From: Xylaria sp. FL1777
Taxonomy: Eukaryota > Ascomycota > Sordariomycetes > Xylariales > Xylariaceae
Length of the DNA stretch: 64,000 nucleotides
NCBI GenBank assembly: GCA_022578965.1
Contig: MU400595.1
Location: 124,001 to 188,000 of the forward strand
Direction of reading: 5' to 3'
Numbering within the stretch: position 1 is the first letter of the stretch; each line of letters starts with the position of its first letter. The notes under the pieces were generated by a model. It worked only from the letters and a program-made list of their open reading frames with translations, was not told the DNA's origin and ran no database searches. The position numbers were made by a program, and so were the translations under genes. Shown here one piece after another: positions 24,301 to 36,099 of this stretch.

Positions 24301-24653
24301 GGATTGTATTCACTAGACATGGCATCCTGCTCGACTACTTGTAGGTAGCCTTCAAAACCCGGAACCTTGGCTAACCGCTGTTTGAGCGACATGCAAATCT
24401 GATATAGTGACCTCGAGGCGTCGGCTCTTTGATTAATAATATTGGCCGTGGCCACCACGCCATTTGCCGGGGGAGTGACAGTGGTGGAGGAGGCCATGGA
24501 CGCCAACGATGTCGTCGAAGCGGAATTAACCGCGGTAGAGCCAGAAAGATGGCTGGCTCTTAGGCTGCTCATAGTGGAGGGGCCACCGTAGTTGTTGTTG
24601 GCTGGGAAGACCGGGGCGGTATTCGTCCTTAAAAGAGCCGGTGCGTGTGCCAT
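21391..24653 (-). CDS. cdc24: Rho guanine nucleotide exchange factor Cdc24/Scd1
   Basis: Exons 24653-24066, 23994-23452, 23401-23156, 23099-22916 and 22862-21391 join in frame to 1010 residues. Order: a calponin-homology-like domain (about 75-200), a DH/RhoGEF domain (about 233-420, starting YRDHIIRELVDTERKYVQDM and including LKPMQRLAKYPLLLK), a PH domain (about 425-560, YEIYLFENILLCCKE to EEIMKKWAIGL), a long Pro/Ser/Gln-rich linker with a run of eight Asp, and a C-terminal PB1 domain (about 910-1008) with the acidic OPCA motif YRDEDGDLVTIESDDDIQIAF. Cdc24 activates Cdc42 and Rac for polarised hyphal growth, and its PB1 binds the scaffold Bem1. The donor of intron 3 could be 9 bases further (GTGAGC), adding three residues. 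Confidence 0.93.
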
Positions 24654-25743
24654 GGCAGATCAACCCATCCGATGTAAAGCACAACAAGTGAGGTGAAACG
24701 CCCGAGGCACTGAGCTCAAACAAAGCGCAGAAATAATGAGTGTCCGTAGAGCTCGCTAGTAACTTGACAACGTACACTCGCGTTTCGAGGTCGAGGCGGG
24801 GTCAAGAGACGAGGCGGACTGGTGAGTGATGAGAACGGAGGGTGCAAACTGATTCCAGCGTTCCCTTTGTCGTCCCGTCGCTTGTGCTGATTGTGGTGAG
24901 GGATCGTATTGGCTGTGCTTTGAGTCACGAGGGGCACCCAGAACACTGGAATGTCTGGAATCTCGGCTGGGTATCCGCAGGCTTGTTGTGGCCGAGTGGC
25001 TGTGGGTGCGGGTGCGGGTGCGAGTGCGAAGGATGTCCTCGATGCCAACCAGTCAGAGTGTTCCGGGAGGAGGTGCTTTCCCTCGCTTCGTTTTTCTTCT
25101 TTTCTTTTCTTTTCTCCCTTCCTTCGCGTCTCCTCCTTGCTTGCAATCGGCTGTGCGAGTTTGCCGAACCGCCTGGATCGTTTCTTTTGCCCCCGCAGCG
25201 GTGGAACTCGAGCCGGGAGACTCTGTCGGTCGGCTAGAAGGGCTAGAGGGACACTAGGGAGCCGTGGGGTCGGTGACGGTGAGAGCGTGTCAATTGTGCT
25301 GAACCCGATGGATTGCCGTCGCAGGATTCAGAAGGAGGAGGAGGAGGAGGAGGCTCGCAACATGGCAGTCTGGGTGGGGAGGACCTAACCGTGAGCGAGA
25401 GCCTAATCGTGCATGCCGCAGTGCCGATGCGGGCGTATGAGGGTAACGAGAGTAGTGAGGGCAGCGAGGGCAGACGGAGACGGACGGAGACGGAGGCTTG
25501 CTTCGATTCGACCGATGTAGACACACTGCTGCGCTGGCGTGGGCGGCTGGAGTCGTCGTGGGATATGTGCAGAAGCTGTTCGCACTATCGTGTCGGTCGG
25601 GCGTGGGGTGATGTCGTAGCGATCAGCTAGTCTAGCGATGCATATGATTACCGCAGGAGACGGACGGATAGCAAAGAGTCGAGACGGTCGGCGTGGGGAA
25701 AAAGAGCATGAATGAAGTCGTAGTAAAAGACAGGGTAGGCAAT

Positions 25744-25764
25744 GGTGGTGGTGGTGGTGGTGGT
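25744..25764. repeat. (GGT)7 microsatellite
   Basis: Seven perfect GGT units upstream of cdc24. Confidence 0.9.
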
Positions 25765-28562
25765 GGCGAGCGTGGTTGGGGGTGGGCTGGTTCCATACAC
25801 ACTGCCCAGTGGACGGGGCAGTAGGTAAGTCAGTACCCTCAGTAACTGACTGGGTAGCTTAGGTAGGTGGTGGGTAGGCGGTACCTTAATTGGGTAGGCA
25901 GGTAGGTGGTTTGCCTGTGTACCCAGGGTCGGGCTCTGGCGTGATGCCCCAATACCCACCTGTTCTGCCACCTGCGACTTGCTAGGGAGGTTAGCCCTTC
26001 TTCCCCCTTGTCTCGGTCTCCTTTTTGCATTGTGGGGACTTGATTGCTACCTCCACCTCGTGTACTGTACATACACTATACTCTGTGAGGACGTACAGAT
26101 CTATTAGAGGTGTAGAAGCATTCATGTACCGTACCTCGTTACATAAATTTCGGCCTCATCACCATTGTTGTTGATCTCGGGGTAGAAGACCTACGATCCT
26201 CGCCCTTTACACACCCGATTGTAATGGAAACTTAGGCAGTTTTCGGCTCTCCTCGTTCCTGTGCTCCCCATCGGGAGTCTGTCGATAGAACGGTCCAGCT
26301 GAAGGTGCTGGCACTGCCATGTATAAGACACAGGACCTGGTTCGCATGACATTGTTGCCGGGTACAACATGTTCAATGTAACTTGAAGTGGGATATGACT
26401 GGGCTTACTGCGTACACGTACAAGTGGTAAAGCAATGGTGCCAGTAGTACTCTCTAATGCAAATGAAATAGTCGTGCTCTTAGGGAACAGTCCTTGCCTA
26501 CCTCCATAGGTACCTCTACGGCAAACTTGCTGTCTAATTCAGCCATCCAAAATCGCTTTTCTCTCTATTTGTGGTTTGCTCGATGCTGCTTTCCATGGAC
26601 ATTCTAGCTCGAGCTCGTTTGTCTAACAGACTGCATACTTAGAGAGAGGTAAGGTCTGAGGTAGGTCTGAAGTACCTGCACCATACGTACTCGTAGTGTA
26701 CCTAGCAGTGTACATACCTAGCAGTGTCATGCCGAAGAGAGCATCATGAGGGGTTGCACGTGTGTCGGCATAATTCATGGCTGCTTAAAGTACTTACATG
26801 CGTGCAGTATAGGTATCCTGTCTCTCGGTAGTAGCACGCATTTCTCACTTGGGTATGTTTAACTAAGCACTTAACCTAGGCAATGCGGCTATTTCTGTGT
26901 TCGGTACAGTATGTGGTCCACTAGGTACCTAATGATATCCGTCGTTCCTATATCGAACATCGAACATGCAGCAAGTCCAGAAGCGTAGCGCGCTGTGGGA
27001 AAAGAGACAAAACGACTCGACTGACTTAAGATGGTTGGGCATTGATCAGCGTAATGTGATGGTGCCTCCCAAGCTGTTTCAAATTTGCAAAGGCTCAGGC
27101 TATGCCAAAAGGAGGGTGGTGTCGACACACTGGATGTAACTCGCCTGCCGACCCAAAAGCCGCTGTGATCGCCGTGTGAACCATCATGATGGTACATCGG
27201 CGGTGTAAACGGCCGGCCGTCCCCCGTTCCTTCAGGTGTGTAAGTACTGTCTACTACACGTACTGGTACCTTAAGTACCTGCTCGATAAGTATATATATA
27301 TACGGATATACGGGGCTCTGGTTACCGAGAACCCTTCCTTCTGCGCACATCTACCACGGTTGCAGCCACCATTGTGTGCCGGCTCTAACATCCAGTGCAA
27401 CGGGCGCCGTGATACGCTGCCCAGGTGTACTTAAAACATCAAGTCTTCCTGCGAACGTTGCGGGATCCGATAAGAGTTCCGCCGGTGGGTGATAATCGGT
27501 CAGCTAAGGCGTTCTTCTACCTATCTGTAGGCCCTGCCTGCTTTACTACCAGTTTTACTTGGTATGTTAGTTATTATTATCATTGTTATTGGTCTTTAAC
27601 TATATCCATCTATTGTATATGTTAGGATGACACCCTTCATAACTGTCAGAGGCAAAGATGAGATAACCACCTGCGCTAGATACGTCTTGCCGCCCTGGGA
27701 AGTGCAAGATGAGTAGTAAGTGCCAACGTAGTGCCGGCGCTTGCGTCGAGTGCATGCAGCACTTAGCGACTTGTTAGCTGCCGCTCTTTTGTCCCATGCA
27801 TCGAGATACTACGAGGCGGTCAGGCCCGACGATGGCTTAGATAGATTGATAGATGGTCTTAGCACACGAGACCCCTAACCCAGACTTTGGGACGCTCTTA
27901 CGGCCAAAACACGGTTTCCCGAGATAGAGTTGAAGGACCGTCCCGCACTCGCCTTTCGAATACGCTCTGCCAGGCGTGCAGGGAACACCCAAGTCTAACA
28001 AGATGCATGATGTAATGGGAAGGTTATTTTAAGCATTTTGAAGATATAAGCTGCAGCGAGGCTTGCTAGGCGTTTTTCTTTTCACTTCGTGGTGAAAGTA
28101 CCTAACCTACTATACTCCCCATCGTCGTAAAGTATGGATTGCAGCATAACCTCAGCACTGCCCTCAGATATATACAGAGCCAGCCAGCCGTGGCAACAGC
28201 TCTAACAATGATTCAAATCTACTATATACGCATGCATACGCACACGCGGGTAGCAATGAGCTAGTATCATACACCTCTCTCCGTGTCTACGGCCGACCCG
28301 AAGCGCCATCTTGTAACTAAGCGATTCTCATGAGTAATTCCTCCAACTTCAGCTGAGCATCCTTCTGGAGGACTTATGCACTGTCAATACACTCTATCAA
28401 GGCGGGCAAGGGGTCGGCCACGTGGATAAGTGCCGCAGGGTTACGATTCATTTATTTGTAAAGGAAGAAGTCCACATGGCTTTACTTATGTAGTATTAGT
28501 ATAGATTTAGATTGCAAGGTAAGGTAAAGGAGGTCAGATGCCCCGGCATTGTGGACGAAGGA

Positions 28563-28598
28563 CCATAACCATAACCATAACCATAACCATAACCATAA
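28563..28598. repeat. (CCATAA)6 hexamer repeat
   Basis: Six perfect CCATAA units, one base different from the fungal telomere unit CCCTAA. It is interstitial, not a telomere. Confidence 0.92.
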
Positions 28599-29445
28599 CC
28601 CTCTTCCGATATCCTCGATTTCCGGTTGGCCGGTTCGCTTCACCATTGTGCGAAGGGAATGCGGCACGGGACGTTCTCTGATGCTTCCTTTCTTCTACGC
28701 ATGGCTGTACCCCCTCCTCTCCAAGGTATTACGTACACCACTAGGTTAGTCGCTGGTGTAAATGGTACTGTGCTCACCTCATATTCAATCCTAACGCCGC
28801 CTATTTATGCGACCAAGTAGGATTGCACATGGTAGGTACGCATAGGTATACCATCACAATGTTCGACAGGCCAGAATAAATACCAGCCCATCCCCTACAG
28901 CATACTGTCTGGAGACTGGATAGGAATTGGGTTCCTTGAATTTTGTAGTCCTGTCGAGGAGTATGTCCTTCCAAGGTTCCCTGCTATATATCTATGAAAG
29001 ACGAGACATATTTGTAGTGACTCTGGTGCAAGGGCGGCTTGCTTACTGCGTACGCCTCTGGGCTACAGTTATACCTGTAATTATGCACCTCTCATCTTGA
29101 GTAGGAATATGTACCTCTTGTGTGATATCTTCATCTCCCAAGAGGATAAAGCAGAGGACAATGATGTACACTTGCTTAACATCACATTTAACCGTATGTT
29201 CCGAGTAATGCTCTCTTGACATACTGCCTTAAGGATTGAGTACGTGTAGTTTAACTTCATGATATACAGGTACCTACACTGCATATGTATGCGTACTAAC
29301 CTCCATACTACTTACTTAGTAGTATCGTCAGTACACTGTGGATACAGATACAATATCCACCGGCCGGCAGTGTTTGCTCTAGAATTATGTAGTAAGCTCC
29401 ACCACAAGCAAGCCTAGCCGGTACTGTAGGTTAAGTACCTAATAG

Positions 29446-29455
29446 TACCTAGGTA
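29446..29455. repeat. TACCTAGGTA palindrome
   Basis: Perfect 10-bp palindrome. A reciprocal TAGGTACCTA lies close by at 29501-29510. Confidence 0.9.
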
Positions 29456-29737
29456 GCTGCCTAGCTGCCTAGCCACCAGCCGTATACTCTGTACCTACAG
29501 TAGGTACCTACACATGGATTCAATCTTGCTTGATTGAGAGTGCCCTGAACTGTTCCTTGGCAACGGTAGACCACTCCTCTCCTTGCATTGTAATATGACA
29601 ACAGCCAGAGAGAGGGAGAGCGGGACAACACGACAACACCAGCAGTCCCGCCCCAGCAACAACAGATGTGCTGTGCTGATTTCCCTACATCTATCTATTC
29701 ATCTTTAGTCTATACCTACGCATATGTAGGTTAGCCT

Positions 29738-29757
29738 GCACAGCACAGCACAGCACA
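29738..29757. repeat. (GCACA)4 repeat
   Basis: Four perfect GCACA units upstream of the F-box/WD40 gene. Confidence 0.85.
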
Positions 29758-30343
29758 GTACAACGCATCGACCCGGATGCCTACTTAAGCACTTACTTAG
29801 TATTTACTATCGTGTGCAACTCGCCGGACACATCAAATCGCAATCATCACCACCACCGCCAAGCTCCGACCCGTGCACCAGCAGACCCGTGCACCAGACC
29901 TGCCGTACACTAGTACCGGTATGCGTAGTAGACCTGTCCAGGCTGTCCTGTAGACCGACCGACCTACTCTACGCGTATGCGATAGACCTGCCGTATCAGC
30001 GCGCATGATGATGCTGGCCCGAGCTCGATTGGTCTGACATCCTGAGAACCCGAGAAAGTCCTGTAGCCTGCATCCCAACCCGAAACCTCGCCTTGCCGCA
30101 CCTTGCCGCCCGCTGCCTCGCCCTAGATCCCGTCCTGCACCTCTCGTCCCGTATCTCCCCTCCCGCGCCTCCTCTCCCGTGGACCAACCGACCGCCGTCC
30201 AAGCCTAGGCTACTGAACCATCCTCAACCATCCCATCGAAGCAGCAGTCAGCCGCGAATCCCGCGTCCTGTAGCCTGCTAGACGCCCCGCCCCCGGCGCC
30301 CTCAACACAACTGCAGCCGAGCCGTGACGCCGCCGTGGCAGCC

Positions 30344-33300
30344 ATGGAGACCTTCCCTCCAGCCCAGGAGCCAGATGAGGGCTATTCCGAGCATCCCCTC
30401 AACACCTCCGCTTCGGGTGGTATTCAGCATAATGCCAACACCCTGGCTCTACGGTCTTCCGCCGAACTGCCAGCCTGGCTAGCCGCCCACATGCATAAAC
30501 TAACCGTGCAAGACAAGAAGCGTAAGCCCTCCCTCTAGACTGTCCCTCTAGACTGACGCGAAAGCGCGCTTACCTGTGTGGCCACCAGACCTCGCCATGC
30601 TTATCCTCAATGAACTCCCCACCACTGCCATTGCTGATATTGTCATGACCCACCTCAACCCGCGCCTCTATATCGACTTCGTGCATTATTTACCGCCTGA
30701 GATCTGCCTGAAAGTACTAGGCTATCTGGACGCGGAATCGCTGATCCATGTAGCCCTATGTTGTCAGGGGTGGTACGAGTTGGCTTCCGATCGAAAGCTT
30801 TGGGAGAAACTATACTACCTCGAAGGCTGGAAGGCAATCAAATCTGAGATTGCGCTTGCCGAAGAACGGATGAATGAGAATTCTACCTCATCTCAGATGC
30901 ATCCTCAGAGAGTCAGGTCTGTGGAAGGTGGTCATGTCACGAAAAAACGCGCCATATCCGACCCGACATCAAGAGATGAAGACCGGATCGAAGACGACTA
31001 CGAGATGGTCGATGCAGATGCCGCCGTCGTCCAGGAGCATCATGATACGCATATGTCAGGTACTAGTCTTTTTGGTGGGCCGCAGGTAAGTGGAAGTGGC
31101 TCTTCCTCGCAAAGCAACAAAAAGCCGCGAAACCTGGGTCATCTCATCAAGTCGCCGACTCCCATGCCACGCTCGAAAGACAGGTCAGGCCCGCAGTCAG
31201 ACAAGGGTAAGGGGAAGGTCGTAGCCGAACTCTCATCCGCCGGCGCACCACCAGCGGAAGCCAATAATAGACAATCAACACTACCCAAGTCGACACTATG
31301 GATATACGACTGGCGAGACCGGCGATATAAGATTAGTTGGAAGTACTTATATAGCATGCGGCGGAAGCTGGAGAGCAACTGGGAGCGTGGCCGATATAGA
31401 AACTTCCAACTCCCGCATCCAGATCACCCCGAAGAAGGACACAAAGAGTGCATATACAGCCTTCAGTATAACTCGGAATACCTCGTCAGCGGCAGCCGGG
31501 ACCGTACGCTTCGCATATGGAATCTTCACTCGAGACGCTTGGTACGCCAACCTCTGGCTGGCCACAATGGATCGGTTTTATGCCTTCAATTCGATTCGGA
31601 TCCGGAAGAGGACCTGATAGTTTCTGGGAGCAGCGATTCAGACGTCATACTATGGAGATTTTCAACTGGCGAGATATTGCAACGTCTTAAAAGGGCACAT
31701 CGCGAGTCCGTATTAAACGTCAAGTTCGATAAGCGGATTTTAGTAACTTGTTCCAAAGACAAGACGATCAAGATCTTCAACCGCCAGCCTCTGCGCCCTG
31801 GGGATCTAGGCTATAACGAATCTCAGGCAGTGAGTCCAGTTCCGGTGAACCTACGAAACTACGGATACGACAACTCGCCTTTGAATCAATTGGCCATCAC
31901 GCCACCCTACACCATGATTGCTTGCCTGGAAGGCCACAACGCGGCTGTCAATGCCGTTCAGATATGCGATAGGGAAATCGTGTCTGCCAGCGGCGATCGT
32001 AATATCAAGCTGTGGAACTGGCCAGATCAGACTGTGAAGCGAACATTTATTGGACATGGTAAAGGTATTGCGTGCGTTCAGTATGATGGGCGGCGAATTG
32101 TGAGCGGTAGTAGTGACAATGAGGTCAAGGTCTTCGACTGTGAATCTGGTCTTGAGGTCGCCAGCCTACGTGCTCACAATAATCTCGTGCGGACAGTTCA
32201 GGCAGGCTTCGGCGACCTACCTTATAGCCGAGAAGAGGATCAGCTAGAAGCGAGGGCTGTTGATCGGGCGTATTTCCAGGCTCTCAACGCAGGTTCCCTC
32301 GACGAGGCGCGGCCGGGTAAGCATCGTGCTTATAATCCCGGCAGCCGCCGTCCCGAAGACATTACGGCATATGGAGCCAAACTCCCTCCCGGTGGTGGTG
32401 GTGGGCCATATGGGAGGATTGTCTCTGGTTCGTATGATCAGAGCATTATCATTTGGCGCCGAGATCGAGAGGGTGCGTGGAAAAGTGCACATGTTCTTCG
32501 CCAGGAAGAAGGAGCTGCAGCGGCGCTGAGGCACCCTTCAGGGACTTCCACTTCTACGGCTCCACGGCGACCATCTCCAATGACTGCCGACGCTATGACC
32601 GACTCTGTTCCTCTAATAGAACAGACGATCAGAGAGCATCCGGCCAGTGCACCACCTCCTACCGTCCACCGACCGCCCCCTACCTACACTCAAGTTGAGC
32701 ACCCTATCCACGCCACCATTACCCCACAAACCACGTTGTCTTATACTCAGATGATCGATTCTGCTGTACCTCAAGGGCCTGGTGCTCTCAACGCGGCATT
32801 AAACTCGTTTCCTACAATGTTAACTTACAATTCCCACATCCAAGCAGCCATAGATCGCGAGCCCGATGCGATGATCCGTTCACAGTTGCGGCAGGTGGTC
32901 AGTGCCAGCCTCGTCAGAGCGCAGATCGCACAGAACAGGATACGGGAATCTGTGCAGCAAGCCCTAGCAGCAGAAGCAGCCTCGTCCCACACACCGCATA
33001 CAAGCTCAAATACAGCAGCTCCACGATCAAACAACCCCCTGAGTTTATCGCAATTGTTAAATGGAGACCCCCCAGGCCCTTCCACCTCAGGCCAAGCAGC
33101 GATGTCTGGAATCGCCGCTAGCGGTGGCCCGCCCCCTACTGTGACACACGGTGCACATACGCACCACTCCCACCATACTCCACCACAGCAGCCAACCTCG
33201 CAATCGTTTGCGATGCATGTTCTACAACATCTTCAACCCGGGCTCACACCCACCGTAGCACACGGCGAAAACAGAGATCAAGGTCACGGACAAGCACAAC

Positions 33301-33569
33301 CACAGGCACAGCTACATGCCCAACCACAAGCGCAACCACCACATTCACAAACACTGGCGCCTCCCCACCCCCCACACCCGCCAGCCGATGTGCCAGGACA
33401 TGCTCATATGGCACAAGCGGACGCAAGCCCTGCCAGAATTTTCAAGTTACAATTTGACGCGCGGCGGATTATTTGCTGCAGTCAAGTCAGCACCATTGTG
33501 GGGTGGGATTTCTGTAACGGAGATGCAGAGCTCGAGGAGGTGTCAAGATTCTTTGGGACCGTCGAATAG
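30344..33569 (+). CDS. F-box/WD40 protein, FWD-1-like SCF substrate receptor
   Basis: Exons 30344-30521 and 30589-33569 join in frame to 1052 residues. The F-box (about 93-140) reads YLPPEICLKVLGYLDAESLI and continues through DRKLWEKLYYLEGWK. After a Ser-rich linker come WD repeats: VSGSRDRTLRIWN, VSGSSDSDVILW, VTCSKDKTIKIFN, VSASGDRNIKLWN, VSGSSDNEVKVFD and VSGSYDQSIIIW. A low-complexity Pro/His/Gln-rich insert of over 250 residues precedes a last blade (CCSQVSTIVGWDF) at the extreme C-terminus. F-box/WD40 proteins bring phosphorylated substrates to the Cullin-1 ubiquitin ligase. Layout and length resemble Neurospora FWD-1, which directs turnover of the clock protein FRQ. That assignment is by resemblance, not by alignment. 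The ATG has good context (GCAGCCATGG). Confidence 0.9.
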
Positions 33570-33961
33570 GCCTTAATAATAGACTTCTTGGTGGTAGTCT
33601 TGTTAGAATGCTTCCTGTGACAAGCGTGCTCGACGAGCGTGATCGTCATCTAAAAGCTGCTCCGACAATCAAGAGCCAAGACATGTATAATGGCTTGACA
33701 ACAATCACTCCGTCGAAAGGGGGGTTTACACATAGTATTCAGCTAGATGTCGTGTACAAGACCGTAAAAACTAGACCGGAAAAAAAGAGCATGATTTATT
33801 GACGACCAACTCCTAATTGCATGTCCTCCTGTTTTCTTAACCCGTGATGACGATTCGCTTATAACGCCAGGAACGCCTCAGTTGCATGACCGCTCGTAAT
33901 GCCTGACCCTCTCTCTGTATCTCACCCAGACGAATAGAACACTTCACCCAACCACACCACG
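33570..33961. other. intergenic between convergent genes
   Basis: About 390 bases of 3' flank for both neighbours. No gene was seen. Confidence 0.5.
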
Positions 33962-34603
33962 TCACCTCGCGGCCTCCTGGACCTTGGAAGACTCGGGCGG
34001 CTCGTCGATGAACTCCGGGACCTCGTCCCTCATGAAGTCCGGGACGCCACCGGCATCGAGAGCGCCAGCCCCCTCCAGCTCCATCTCGGCGCCGAGCATC
34101 TCGAGCTCGGCATCGAGCTCGGCCTCGTCGACGTCGTCGGGCACCTCGTAGCCGCGGCCCAGCGTCTCCTGGATCTCGTTGCCGACGTCCAGCAGGTCGG
34201 CCATCTCGTCCTGCATGCGCTCGATCTGGTCCAGGTCCACGCGGCCGTACTGCTTGCGCAGCTCCCGCTGCGTCGTGCGCATCGCGTCCACCGTCGTCAT
34301 CACCCCCGCCAGATTGTCCTGCATCGTCTGCGCCTGCTCCATGTTCCACACCTGGCCCTGCAGCTGGTCGCGCTGCGACTCGTACTGCTTGCGCCGCTGC
34401 AGCACCTTCAGCGCTTTCTGCTTCAGGGCCGTCTTGCCCGGCCCCTCGCGCATCTTGGCCATCCGCGTCTGGTAGCTTTGGAGCTCCGTGTTTAGGCTCG
34501 CTATCTTCACGTCTACGGATGAGATCCGCGTGTCGAGGTTGCCGATTGCTGAGTTCAGCGTTGGTTTCGGCCCCTTGGGCGCGCTGCCGAAGAGCCGGTT
34601 CAT
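33962..34603 (-). CDS. VPS60: ESCRT-III protein Vps60 (CHMP5)
   Basis: One exon encodes 213 residues. The N-terminus MNRLFGSAPKGPKPTLNSAI is characteristic of Vps60/CHMP5. A basic coiled-coil core follows (to about 130, with LKQKALKVLQRRKQYESQRD), then an acidic C-terminal half (DDVDEAELDAELEMLGAEME) and the end FIDEPPESSKVQEAAR. This is the Snf7 fold: a basic helical hairpin with a regulatory acidic tail. Vps60 works at endosomes in multivesicular body formation, where it binds Vta1 and modulates the Vps4 ATPase. The gene is unusually GC-rich compared with its flanks. Confidence 0.95.
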   Translation of the reverse strand: MNRLFGSAPKGPKPTLNSAIGNLDTRISSVDVKIASLNTELQSYQTRMAKMREGPGKTALKQKALKVLQRRKQYESQRDQLQGQVWNMEQAQTMQDNLAGVMTTVDAMRTTQRELRKQYGRVDLDQIERMQDEMADLLDVGNEIQETLGRGYEVPDDVDEAELDAELEMLGAEMELEGAGALDAGGVPDFMRDEVPEFIDEPPESSKVQEAAR

Positions 34604-35862
34604 TGTATGGTTAGGTTGGTTGGGGCTTAGCGGGGGATCGGGTTGGGGGGAGAAGGTGGTGAAGTCAGGACGATGGGCTGGCGCGCGAAAGGTGGGTTTG
34701 ATGTTCGCTTTGTTTTGCGGTGGGGAGTCGTGGAATAGACGGATCGCAGGGTTCTGAATGTGTTCGAAGTGTACAGGTTAATTTGTGTTTGTGAAGTAGA
34801 GGCCTCGTGGTATGCGTCGTCGGTCGTTGCTCGGTATTTGAAGTCGTTCTTTATAACCGCTGCCTGCTCTTGGTAGATTTGGAGGGGCAGTTGGAATGCT
34901 CAAGGCAGGCAAGCTCATCCTTGGCGATTTGACAATGACGTTGTAATTAGCCTAGCAGCCAGTGACAGCTGGCAGTAATCCCCTTGCACTGTCAACTTAT
35001 TGTCTCTTTACCTTTCATCGTTAAGATTAATATTGAAGTATACCTAGTATGAATTGCTTTATGAAGGGGATGAAACACTACCTACCTAGGTAGGTACCCT
35101 ATCTGGATAAACAAAGATCTGAGTATTTATTGCGACATTCCATCTACCTATCACAAGATATAGTCTCCCAGGGGCAAAGCTTACGGAGATTTCAGCAAAT
35201 ATGAGTTGTATCTACTTCACCTGTTGCGTCATGTTGGAGAAGAAAAAGAAATATTACAGTTGAGTTGCATATTGCGACTATCGTTTATCTCACATCAGGC
35301 TAACTAAATGTCATAGCACTTGTTTCAATAAGGGTACTTGATTGAGACTAAAGCGAATTCCGGAGCTGGCAGAGCTGATTCTACTCAAACGCTGTGGTTG
35401 GTTGTTTGTTTGGCCTCGCTCCTAAGACCTTCTATCATCAAGCGTTATAATCGCGTCTAACCAAGAGTTGTGATTTCCGTTGGAAGCTTGGCATAACAAG
35501 GCAGCCAGCCCGTTCGAACATCGGCCATCCGAAATGTGGCAAGGCATGTCCCCTTGAGATCATATTCGACTCATTGTTGGTGTAATAAGAGCAACCATTT
35601 GCCGAGTCGAATCTTTCCAAGCTCTTGGCCCTTAAATTGGGCTTTTGGGTTATAAAAACAATGTGTTTGGCCAGTACCCCACGTTGTCAGCTGGTCTCTC
35701 GTATTCGAGGCTTCTGATTTACCACATCCTAATGGATTCGGTGTTATCGCTGAAATATACATCGCAGCTCAATGCAGTGTCGTCAAAAATGATGATGGCC
35801 ACGTGTAGCTCTTCGACTGTTCGAATTCGGTATATTGTCATGAAGCATGTAGGCAGGCTTCG
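34604..35862. other. intergenic
   Basis: This holds the Vps60 promoter, a TACCTAGGTA palindrome at 35083-35092 and no supported gene. Confidence 0.5.
35083..35092. repeat. TACCTAGGTA palindrome
   Basis: Perfect 10-bp palindrome about 480 bases upstream of the Vps60 start codon, followed at once by a further GGTACC. Confidence 0.9.
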
Positions 35863-36099
35863 CTAAGAGTATTTCCCTTCCAGGCTCTCTCCACTCATTA
35901 TGAACGGCAGGTGTACATCGGGTGTCCTCTGGTCTTCGACGTCTGCTGCGAACCACCGATCTTTCCTGCTCAGTCCACACAGGCGTGTGCCGCAATGAGC
36001 CAAGGTACAGACGAGTATAAGCGCTGCAATAGTCGCAGCAGCAGCGATGCCGATGGCGACCGGGAAGTCTGTAGCGAAGTTCCCCGTTGCTAGACCCAT
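35863..36099 (-). CDS. small single-pass membrane protein, hypothetical
   Basis: One exon encodes 78 residues. A short polar N-terminus (MGLATGNFATD) precedes a strong hydrophobic helix (FPVAIGIAAAATIAALILVC, about 12-31). A polar tail follows with CGLSRKDRWFAADVEDQRTPDVHLPF. Positive charges after the helix suggest a cytosolic C-terminus. I recognise no family. The clean helix, balanced composition and ATG start make a real small gene plausible, but 78 codons alone are weak evidence. Confidence 0.42.
   Translation of the reverse strand: MGLATGNFATDFPVAIGIAAAATIAALILVCTLAHCGTRLCGLSRKDRWFAADVEDQRTPDVHLPFIMSGESLEGKYS

Larger units (their letters stand above)
24654..30343. other. 5.7-kb gene-free region with simple repeats
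   Basis: This lies between divergent cdc24 and the F-box/WD40 gene. No frame here joins to a recognisable protein. It contains CT-rich stretches (25080-25135), (GGT)7, (CCATAA)6, (GCACA)4, many GTAGGTA/TACCTA words and one TACCTAGGTA palindrome. It may hold long 5' leaders, enhancers or non-coding transcripts, but the sequence does not decide. Confidence 0.5.

Noticed and set aside
28563..28598. (CCATAA)6 as an internal telomere
   Set aside because: The unit differs from CCCTAA, it is only 36 bp long, and there is unique sequence on both sides. It is a simple microsatellite.
31083..31200. Perfect donor-like CAGGTAAGT inside the F-box/WD40 exon, with acceptor-like CAG sites downstream
   Set aside because: The frame stays open through it, no convincing branch site lies before the nearby acceptors, and the Ser-rich linker needs no intron. 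RNA data would settle it.
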